This document shows, piece by piece, positions 1-5,716 of a stretch of DNA of 19,470 nucleotides (position 1 is its first letter; every line of letters starts with the position of its first letter). The notes under the pieces are model-generated. The model did not search any database. It was not told the DNA's origin and was given only the letters and a program-made list of their open reading frames with translations. The stretch is from Syntrophomonadaceae bacterium (GTDB lineage: Bacteria > Bacillota > Dethiobacteria > DTU022): positions 1 to 19,470 of the forward strand of contig SLBE01000024.1 in assembly GCA_007126465.1 (NCBI GenBank). Reading direction: 5' to 3'. The translations under genes were made by a program, and so were the position numbers.

Positions 1-99
1 CACACACCGCCGTTTATTATTATCTTGATCCTGGTCACTGTTATTCTTGTGGCATTCCCGCAGATTGCCTTATTCCTGCCGGATACGGCGCTGCTTTAA
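1..99 (+). CDS. C-terminal end of a probable TRAP transporter large permease (DctM-like), partial
   Basis: Frame 1 is open from the window edge to TAA at 97-99 and gives 32 residues. They form one very hydrophobic segment followed by the short tail FPQIALFLPDTALL. A last transmembrane helix followed by a 'FPxIxLxLP' tail is typical of DctM-type large permeases of TRAP transporters, which import organic acids or compatible solutes using a periplasmic or lipoprotein binding protein. The next gene starts 32 nt downstream on the same strand, so this transporter probably feeds the catabolic operon. Known ectoine uptake systems (TeaABC, UehABC) are TRAP transporters, which fits the DoeA-like gene two genes on. 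The fragment is too short for a firm family call; another polytopic permease is possible. Confidence 0.5.
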   Translation, partial: HTPPFIIILILVTVILVAFPQIALFLPDTALL

Positions 100-131
100 A
101 TTTTAGTTATGCTATTTAAGGAGGAAAATGT

Positions 132-863
132 TTGATTTATCAGGCCAGGCCCGGACAGGTCAGTTATGGAGAAGCAATCGGCATCCTGCTGCTTGACAGC
201 AGTGCTCCCTATATTCCAGGAGACGTAGCTAATGCAACCACCTACAATTTCCCGGTTCGTTTTAAAAAGGTGCCCGGCCTGACGGTGGAAAGGATATTTA
301 ACCATGACCTGTCTCTGCTTGATCAGCTTATCGCTGCAGCCCAAGACCTGAAGAATAATGGAGTGCGGGCCATTACCGGTGATTGCGGATTTATGGCTAT
401 TTACCAAAAAAGCCTGGCAGAAGAACTTGATTTGCCGGTGTTTATATCCAGCCTGCTGCAGCTTCCCTTTATCAGCCTGCTGCTTGGCAGGAAAGATAAG
501 ATTGGAATTCTAACTGCCAGTGCGGCAGCGCTAAGCAGCGATGTGCTTAAATCATGTGGAGCGTACCTGCCCGAACGTACGGCAATTGCCGGCCTGGAGA
601 ACCAGCCCTGTTTCAGGTCCGCCTTTATTGAAGAAGCCGGACAGCTGGATCGGGACAAAGTAGAAGCGGAAGCAATAAGCGCTGCTTTAACGATGATAAA
701 GAAAGATCCTGCTGTAAAAGCCCTGCTGCTTGAATGTTCAGTTTTGCCTCCCTATGGCGCAGCAATTCAGCAGGCGGTAGGATTGCCTGTATTTGATTAC
801 GTCACGATGATTGATTACGTTTATTCCGCCGTGGTCAAGAAGCGATTTAACGGTTTTATGTAA
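132..863 (+). CDS. Asp/Glu/hydantoin racemase-family protein
   Basis: The 243-residue protein belongs to the Asp/Glu racemase superfamily (also maleate isomerase, arylmalonate decarboxylase and EutA of ectoine utilisation). Two cysteines sit where the family's catalytic pair is expected: Cys85 in GDCGFM and Cys202 in LECSVLPPYG. These enzymes move a proton at a carbon next to a carboxylate, with no cofactor. The start is TTG at 132, placed 7 nt after AAGGAGG (118-124). The ATG at 128 is in another frame that soon stops and is too close to the Shine-Dalgarno. The gene follows a probable TRAP permease and precedes an ectoine-hydrolase-like gene, so a role in isomerising the imported substrate or an intermediate is plausible. 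The exact substrate cannot be read from the sequence. Confidence 0.8.
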   Translation: MIYQARPGQVSYGEAIGILLLDSSAPYIPGDVANATTYNFPVRFKKVPGLTVERIFNHDLSLLDQLIAAAQDLKNNGVRAITGDCGFMAIYQKSLAEELDLPVFISSLLQLPFISLLLGRKDKIGILTASAAALSSDVLKSCGAYLPERTAIAGLENQPCFRSAFIEEAGQLDRDKVEAEAISAALTMIKKDPAVKALLLECSVLPPYGAAIQQAVGLPVFDYVTMIDYVYSAVVKKRFNGFM

Positions 864-882
864 AGTGAGCTGAATTTAAGAG

Positions 883-940
883 TAACTGACCAGCCTAAAA
901 AATCTTCGAGAGCAGCTCTCTTTATAAGGCTTGGTAGTTA
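883..940 (+). other. Structured RNA element in the leader of the M24 hydrolase gene
   Basis: Outer arms at 883-896 (TAACTGACCAGCCT) and 927-940 (AGGCTTGGTAGTTA) pair over 14 positions with two mismatches and one G-U. Inside is a second hairpin, GAGAG-CAG-CTCTC (908-920), flanked by A- and T-rich strands. It lies in the 115-nt gap between the racemase-family gene and the next Shine-Dalgarno at 968. It could be an attenuator, a processing site or an mRNA-stability element. I do not recognise a known riboswitch consensus. Confidence 0.4.
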
Positions 941-978
941 GATCAAATTTAGCAATTAGCTTTAATCAAGGAGGAGGA

Positions 979-2163
979 ATGCAGATGGGGGCAGTTTTTT
1001 CAGCTGACGAATACCGGCAGCGCATTAGTAAAACAAAAGAAAGTATGAAAGAAAAGGGCTTTGATTTACTGGTTATTTCCCAGCCTGCCAATATGAATTA
1101 CTTGAGCGGCTACGATGGTTGGAGCTTTTACGTTCACCAGTGTTTGCTGCTGCACCTGGAGCAGGAAGAGCCAGTATGGCTGGGCCGGGGCATGGATGCC
1201 AACGGGGCCCGCCTGACTGCTTTTCTATCAGAAGAAAACATCCTTGAATATGCAGATGACTATGTGCAATCAACCGTGAAGCATCCAATGCACTTTGTTG
1301 CAGATGTCATCAAGGAAAAAGGATGGGATAAAAGTGTAATCGGGGTCGAAATGGACCAGTTTTATTTTACCGCCCGTGCATATGTTGAACTGGAGCGCTC
1401 TTTACCCGATGCGAAATTTGCAGATGCCAATACCCTTGTTAACTGGGTCCGGGTTGTCAAGTCCGAAGCCGAGGTCGAGTTTATCAGACGGGCCGGTAAA
1501 ATTGCCGAAAAAGTAATGGATGCCGCCCGGAATGCGATAAAAGTCGGGGCCAGGGAATGCGATGCGGCAGCAGCGGTTGCCTATGCCCAGTATGCCGGGA
1601 CCGAAGAATATGCCGGCGATTATCCGGCAATCGTTCCCCTGATGATGGCCGGGGAAGCAACCAAGGCGCCCCACTTGACCTGGACTGAAAAAGTCTACCA
1701 GGACGAGGAAGCAATCTTACTTGAGTTATGCGGCGCCTACAGGCGTTATCATGCACCGATTGCCAGGACAATTTACCTGGGCAAGAACCCTCCCCGGTTG
1801 CTGCTTGATACGGCAGAAGTGGTTTTAGAAGGTTTAAGCAAAGCCATGGATACAGTCAGGGCAGGTGTGACAGCAGAAGACGTAGAGGCTGCCTGGCGTA
1901 AAGGTATTGCTCATTCCAAGGTGGTAAAGGAATCGAGGATTGGTTATTCGATCGGGGTTAATTATCCCCCTGACTGGGGAGAACAAACTATCAGCTTCAG
2001 GCCGGGAGACAAAACTGTCCTCGAACCGAACATGGTGCTGCACCTGATACCTGGAATCTGGTACGACGAGGTTGGTTTCGAGATTGATACGACCTTCAGG
2101 GTTACAGAAACCGGTTATGAATCTATGTACGATTACCCGCTCGAGCTGTTTATCGAAGGATAA
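979..2163 (+). CDS. M24-family hydrolase resembling ectoine hydrolase (DoeA/EutD)
   Basis: The 394-residue protein has the two-domain creatinase/prolidase (M24) architecture. It shares landmark segments with ectoine hydrolases: NMNYLSGYDGWSFYVHQ (38-54), GRGMDANGAR (69-78), YVQSTVKHPM (95-104), GDYPAIVP (213-220), APHLTW (230-235), RRYHAPIART (255-264) and NYPPDWGEQTIS (328-339). The five metal ligands of true M24 peptidases are mostly missing, for example Ser324 at the His position and hydrophobic residues in LHLIPG, as in metal-free creatinase. Glu249 in LLELCG lies where I expect the glutamate that ectoine hydrolase uses covalently. Ectoine hydrolase opens ectoine to N-acetyl-diaminobutyrate; the deacetylase DoeB is not in view, so the true substrate is uncertain. 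AAGGAGGAGG at 968-977 supports ATG 979 or 985. Confidence 0.75.
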   Translation: MQMGAVFSADEYRQRISKTKESMKEKGFDLLVISQPANMNYLSGYDGWSFYVHQCLLLHLEQEEPVWLGRGMDANGARLTAFLSEENILEYADDYVQSTVKHPMHFVADVIKEKGWDKSVIGVEMDQFYFTARAYVELERSLPDAKFADANTLVNWVRVVKSEAEVEFIRRAGKIAEKVMDAARNAIKVGARECDAAAAVAYAQYAGTEEYAGDYPAIVPLMMAGEATKAPHLTWTEKVYQDEEAILLELCGAYRRYHAPIARTIYLGKNPPRLLLDTAEVVLEGLSKAMDTVRAGVTAEDVEAAWRKGIAHSKVVKESRIGYSIGVNYPPDWGEQTISFRPGDKTVLEPNMVLHLIPGIWYDEVGFEIDTTFRVTETGYESMYDYPLELFIEG

Positions 2164-2180
2164 TTTAAGATACTGCTTAA

Positions 2181-2198
2181 CGGGCTGATAAGGGCCCG
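2181..2198 (+). other. GC-rich intercistronic hairpin
   Basis: CGGGC (2181-2185) pairs with GCCCG (2194-2198) around the loop TGATAAGG, in the 64-nt gap between the M24 gene and the PanB-like gene. An A-rich stretch follows instead of a T run, so it is unlikely to be an intrinsic terminator. A role in processing or stability is possible. Confidence 0.25.
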
Positions 2199-2227
2199 AA
2201 AAACATTATTTGAAAGGAGTAAGTGGA

Positions 2228-3076
2228 TTGGCTAAAAAAAGTGTGCTCGATTTTATCAAGATGAAGAAGGATGGGGAGAAAACGGCCTGGGTTACTGCGT
2301 ATGACTTTCCTACGGCCATGTTTGCCGAACAGGCCGGAATGGACATGATCCTGGTAGGAGATTCAATGGGGATGGTGCTTTTAGGTTACAAGGATACCAT
2401 GCCGGTAACCATGGAAGACTGTCTGGCCCATTGCAAAGCGGTGCGGCGGGGGGCGCCCAAGACCTGGATTATCGGTGATATGCCGTTCGGTTCCTACCAG
2501 ACCAGCGATGAAGATGCTGTCAGGAATGCAGTTCGTTTTATGAAAGAAGCTGATATGGATTGTATTAAGCTTGAAGGTGGCGTGCGGGTTGCCAGCAGGA
2601 TTAAGGCCATAAATGATGCCGGGATCCTGGTTATGGGTCACCTGGGCCTGACCCCGCAGAGTTCTGGCCAGCTGGGCGGCTTTAAAGCTACAGGTCGCGA
2701 TGTTAAGACAGCAAGGTCTTTGATTGAGGATGCACTGGCGGTACAGGAAGCAGGAGCGTACTCTGTTTTAATTGAAGCGGTAGCGCCTGAACTGACTGCT
2801 TTCCTCACTAAAAAACTGGATATCCCGGTTTACTCCATCGGGGCCGGGGTGGAATGTGATGGTCAGCTGCTGATTTGTGGTGACATGCTCGGTCAGTTCC
2901 AGGCCTTTACGCCAAAGTTTGTAAAAGTCTATGCCAATATTGCTGAAACCAGCGTTAATGCTTTTAAACAGTACATTTCGGAAGTGAAAAAAGGCGAGTT
3001 CCCAACGGAAGAACATGTTTATCCGCGCAAAGACAGCCTGGAGGATTTTGAGAAACTTTTCGACGAATACAGGTAA
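2228..3076 (+). CDS. panB: 3-methyl-2-oxobutanoate hydroxymethyltransferase (PanB family)
   Basis: The 282-residue protein matches PanB over its full length. PanB transfers a hydroxymethyl group from 5,10-methylene-tetrahydrofolate to 2-oxoisovalerate, giving ketopantoate. The metal and catalytic residues are in place: Asp45 in VGDSMGMV, Asp84 in GDMPFGSY, Glu116 in KLEGG and Glu183 in LIEAVAPE. MGHLGLTPQ (136-144) and SIGAGVECDGQ are also conserved. The start is TTG 2228, 7 nt after AAGGAGT (2214-2220); an upstream in-frame TTG at 2210 lies before that site. No panC or panD lies nearby. The neighbours are a racemase-family protein, a DoeA-like hydrolase and an amino acid dehydrogenase, so this copy may serve a catabolic or reverse reaction rather than coenzyme A synthesis. 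That role is inference. Confidence 0.88.
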   Translation: MAKKSVLDFIKMKKDGEKTAWVTAYDFPTAMFAEQAGMDMILVGDSMGMVLLGYKDTMPVTMEDCLAHCKAVRRGAPKTWIIGDMPFGSYQTSDEDAVRNAVRFMKEADMDCIKLEGGVRVASRIKAINDAGILVMGHLGLTPQSSGQLGGFKATGRDVKTARSLIEDALAVQEAGAYSVLIEAVAPELTAFLTKKLDIPVYSIGAGVECDGQLLICGDMLGQFQAFTPKFVKVYANIAETSVNAFKQYISEVKKGEFPTEEHVYPRKDSLEDFEKLFDEYR

Positions 3077-3095
3077 GCATTCTTCGATCCTTTAA

Positions 3096-3125
3096 ATGCG
3101 GCGGTTCCCTTAAAAACTGGCGCAT
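3096..3125 (+). other. Imperfect intercistronic hairpin
   Basis: ATGCGGCGGTT (3096-3106) pairs with AACTGGCGCAT (3115-3125), with one G-G mismatch and one G-U, around an 8-nt loop. It lies in the 109-nt gap after the PanB-like gene. An AT-rich stretch with a TATAAA at 3161-3166 follows, but I find no convincing -35 for it. It could be a partial terminator or processing element. Confidence 0.3.
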
Positions 3126-3185
3126 AGTAAGTGAAGATGCCTGTACATTAATAAAATATTTATAAATAGATGGAGGTTGTTTAAA

Positions 3186-4124
3186 ATGTCATTTGAAAAG
3201 ATTGAGAAGTATATCAAGGAGAAAACTAACTTTCCGCTGCGGGATCGTTATGATCTACCCAGCTCGGAAGTTACTTTTCCTGATGGTTCCCATTACCGCA
3301 CCGAAATTGCCGGAATGGAAACCGTTGAGAACCTGGAAATAATGGTCAGGGAAGCAGAGAAAAGAAAAGTGCCCGTTCACCGGGTTATATCGCTGGTTCG
3401 TGGTGCGGCTATGATGGACTTTGCCGAACTGAAAGACTTTGCCAGTGTTGCCGCACAGAACAAACTGGAAGTTATCATCAACCCGTTGCCGAGCAGGGGC
3501 TGGGATAGCGGGCGGCAGTATACAACTGCGGAAGGTTATGTTTCCGGAATGCGTCTCAGGGGAAGCGACAAGGTTTATGAGTGGTTAAAAGAGCTTGATC
3601 GCTGCCTGGAAGCCGGAATCCGCGGATTCCTTATTCCAGATGAAGGCCTGCTGGACCTGGTCACCAAAATGCGGGCAGACGGCGTGTTTCCCGATGATGT
3701 TAAATTCAAGGTATCTGTATTTGCCGGGCACGGCAGTCCATATGGAGCGAAGCTATTGGAAGATATGGGTGCGGACAGCTTTAACCCGCTTGGTGACCTG
3801 ACCCTGCCGATGCTTGCTTCGATCAGGAGTACAGTAAAGCTTCCTCTTGACATCTACGTCAGCCTGGTTGAATCAATGGGCGGTTTCCAACGTTTCCATG
3901 AATGCGGTGATATTGCCCGTATTTGCGCTCCCGTATATTTTAAAATTGAACCCGGCCGCTCGGAAGCGGAAATGTATAATTCCTGGGTTGACAATGGCCT
4001 GCTGAATCACCTGGCGGCGCACCGGGTAAAAATTGCCCAGATCTGTATGGAGTGGGTAGAACGCTCCGGGTATAACCTGGTGCTCAAAGAAGGCGGAGAC
4101 GATCTTTCCATTCCCAAACCGTAA
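3186..4124 (+). CDS. TIM-barrel protein resembling peptidase U32, function unknown
   Basis: I do not firmly recognise this 312-residue protein. Its alternating beta/alpha pattern suggests a TIM barrel: segments such as VHRVISLVRG, LEVIINPLP, GIRGFLIPDEG, FKVSVFAGHGSPYG and LPLDIYVSLVE look like successive strand-loop units. The overall feel is of the U32 'collagenase-like' family, but I do not see the usual U32 Cys signature. The stretch GADSFNPLGDLTLPMLASIR resembles a barrel phosphate- or substrate-binding region. The start is ATG 3186, 9 nt after GGAGG (3172-3176). The gene is in line with the PanB-like gene upstream and the dehydrogenase 49 nt downstream, so it is probably a lyase, hydrolase or accessory enzyme of the same pathway. 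Function is unassigned. Confidence 0.75.
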   Translation: MSFEKIEKYIKEKTNFPLRDRYDLPSSEVTFPDGSHYRTEIAGMETVENLEIMVREAEKRKVPVHRVISLVRGAAMMDFAELKDFASVAAQNKLEVIINPLPSRGWDSGRQYTTAEGYVSGMRLRGSDKVYEWLKELDRCLEAGIRGFLIPDEGLLDLVTKMRADGVFPDDVKFKVSVFAGHGSPYGAKLLEDMGADSFNPLGDLTLPMLASIRSTVKLPLDIYVSLVESMGGFQRFHECGDIARICAPVYFKIEPGRSEAEMYNSWVDNGLLNHLAAHRVKIAQICMEWVERSGYNLVLKEGGDDLSIPKP

Positions 4125-4173
4125 AGCAGGCTAATCTAAACAGAGAGATTAATCAGCAGAAAGGAATGATGTT

Positions 4174-5409
4174 ATGAGTGCTAATCCCCTGGATACGGCC
4201 CTTCATTCACTGCGAGAAGCAGCTGAATTGGCCGGGCTGGATCCTAAAGTTATAGAGCTGTTAAGCGTGCCGAAGCGCACCATGGAATTTACCTTCCCCA
4301 TGCGGATGGACAGCGGTGAGGTTAGAATATTTAAAGCATACCGGGTTCACTGGTGCGATGCCCTGGGCAACTTCAAAGACGGCACCAGGTTTACCGGCAA
4401 CCTTACACTAGATGAGTTAAAGGCCCTGGCCCTGTGGATGACCATTAAACACGGGGTCGGTGGCATTCCTGCAGGCGGTGGTAAAGGCGGGGTGGAAGTT
4501 GATCCGGGAGAGCTGAGCACCTGGGAACTTGAAAGACTCTCGCGTAGTTTTATGCGCCATCTGCCGATGAAAGGGGCCTGGGTAGATGTGCCGGGTGCTG
4601 ATATCGGAACCAGTGAACAGACGCAGGCCTGGATGCTTGACGAGTATGAGCAGATTATCGGCTATCACAGTCCGGCTGCTGTAAACGACAAGCCTGCTGC
4701 CGTAAGCGGAACAGTTGGTAGCGCCGAGGCTACCGGGCAGGGCGTGTATTATGTTTTTGAGCAGGCCGTCAAGGACTTTGGTTTTAAAGAAGACTGCAGT
4801 GTTGCCGTGCAGGGCTTTGGCAAGGTTGGCGCGGTGCTGGCCGGGCTTTTGTATGAAGGTGGATACAAGGTGGTGGCGGTCAGTGATATCTACGGTGGAA
4901 TTCATTCTTCCGAAGGAATTGATATTCCAAGGCTGCAGGAACATGTTCGGAAAACCGGTAAGGTTGTTGAATTTCCGGGGGCAGAGCCGGTCAGTAACGA
5001 GGAACTGCTGGAACTTGATGCTGATATCCTGGTTCCCGCTGCCGTGCAGAGCGTAATCGGTGAGGAAAATGCCCCGCGGATTAAAGCCAGGCTGGTTATT
5101 GAAGCTGCAAACGGTCCGGTGACACCCAAAGCGGAGCAGTATCTGCTTGACAAGGGCATTCCGGTCATACCGGATGTACTGGCCAATGTAGGCGGGGCAA
5201 CGGTCTGCCACTTTGAGCGGATCCAGGGACTCACCGATGAGTACTGGGACCTGGAGAGGGTGAACGGACAGCTTAAAGAGTGGATCCTTAAGGCCTACCA
5301 TAAAATGCTTGAAACGGCCAAAGAGAAGGATTCCTCTTACCGTATGGCGGCCTGGGTTAACGCACTTCTAAAAATTGAAGCCTCTGTTAAAAAAAGAGGC
5401 TGGGTTTAA
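4174..5409 (+). CDS. Glu/Leu/Phe/Val dehydrogenase family protein
   Basis: The 411-residue protein has the length and two-domain layout of glutamate dehydrogenases, which interconvert an amino acid and its 2-oxo acid plus ammonia with NAD(P). Lys68 (FKDG), Lys92 (TIKHGV) and catalytic Lys104 (GGGKGG) are present, as is catalytic Asp143 (GADIGT). The Rossmann motif is VQGFGKVG (212-219). Two departures from ordinary GDH are visible: the KGGxRFHP loop reads KDGTRFTG, and the serine that contacts the glutamate side-chain carboxylate is apparently Cys345 (ATVCHFE). Keeping Lys68 argues against a plain leucine dehydrogenase, yet the pocket is altered, so the substrate may not be glutamate. ATG 4174 follows AAAGGA. 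It is the last intact gene of the operon. Confidence 0.85.
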   Translation: MSANPLDTALHSLREAAELAGLDPKVIELLSVPKRTMEFTFPMRMDSGEVRIFKAYRVHWCDALGNFKDGTRFTGNLTLDELKALALWMTIKHGVGGIPAGGGKGGVEVDPGELSTWELERLSRSFMRHLPMKGAWVDVPGADIGTSEQTQAWMLDEYEQIIGYHSPAAVNDKPAAVSGTVGSAEATGQGVYYVFEQAVKDFGFKEDCSVAVQGFGKVGAVLAGLLYEGGYKVVAVSDIYGGIHSSEGIDIPRLQEHVRKTGKVVEFPGAEPVSNEELLELDADILVPAAVQSVIGEENAPRIKARLVIEAANGPVTPKAEQYLLDKGIPVIPDVLANVGGATVCHFERIQGLTDEYWDLERVNGQLKEWILKAYHKMLETAKEKDSSYRMAAWVNALLKIEASVKKRGWV

Positions 5410-5421
5410 ACAAAAATATCT

Positions 5422-5469
5422 TCGGCATACCTGTGTCTTGTTTTTAGTATAAAGGCACAGGTATGCCGG
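5422..5469 (+). terminator. Long hairpin after the dehydrogenase gene, probable terminator or attenuator
   Basis: CGGCATACCTGTG (5423-5435) is a perfect inverted repeat of CACAGGTATGCCG (5456-5468). The stem extends inward by a G-U, a C-G and two T-A pairs, giving about 17 bp around a 12-nt T-rich loop. It starts 13 nt after the dehydrogenase stop. The T run after it is short and interrupted (GTCTTTATT), so termination may be partial. The right arm contains the first ATG of the RidA remnant. Confidence 0.55.
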
Positions 5470-5630
5470 TCTTTATTCATCTGCTTGATATAAATGACTT
5501 CGGTGAGTACAATGAAGTATACAAGACTTATTTTAATAAGCCTTATCCAGCCCGGACCACGGTGCAAAGCGGTATTCCCGGCGGAGGCCTGGTTGAAGTA
5601 GATGTAATCGCCATTCTGCCGAAAGATTAG
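5463..5630 (+). pseudogene. C-terminal remnant of a RidA/YjgF-family protein
   Basis: A short frame from ATG 5463 to TAG 5628-5630 gives 55 residues that match the last 40% of RidA (usually about 125 residues). Recognisable parts are VFIHLLDINDFGEYNEVY, the PAR motif with the substrate-binding Arg, and VEVDVIAIL, where RidA has EIEAIA. The N-terminal half is missing: an in-frame TAG lies 15 nt upstream of the ATG (5445-5447), no Shine-Dalgarno precedes it, and the ATG sits inside a strong hairpin. RidA hydrolyses reactive enamines and imines made by amino acid enzymes, so a full copy would have suited this operon. I interpret this as a gene truncated by deletion. A functional short peptide is less likely but not excluded. 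Confidence 0.7.
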
Positions 5631-5716
5631 GCTCCGGGGTTGTTAGACTCCGGTCAATGGTTTACGGGTTGGATGTATTGGACTTTTCCAGCCAGTGGAT
5701 CCGGAGTGATTACTGC

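Noticed and set aside
931..978. Upstream TTG extension of the M24 hydrolase
   Set aside because: It lies before the strong Shine-Dalgarno at 968-977 and would translate part of the RNA hairpin; homologous sequence begins after 979.
4417..5301. 294-residue open frame on the - strand inside the dehydrogenase gene
   Set aside because: It lies fully opposite a well-conserved dehydrogenase, has no recognisable domain and no ribosome site; it is a by-product of the coding bias of the real gene.
5657..5716. Upstream ATG for the membrane SpeE-like protein
   Set aside because: No Shine-Dalgarno precedes it, whereas ATG 5717 follows GGAG at a normal distance.
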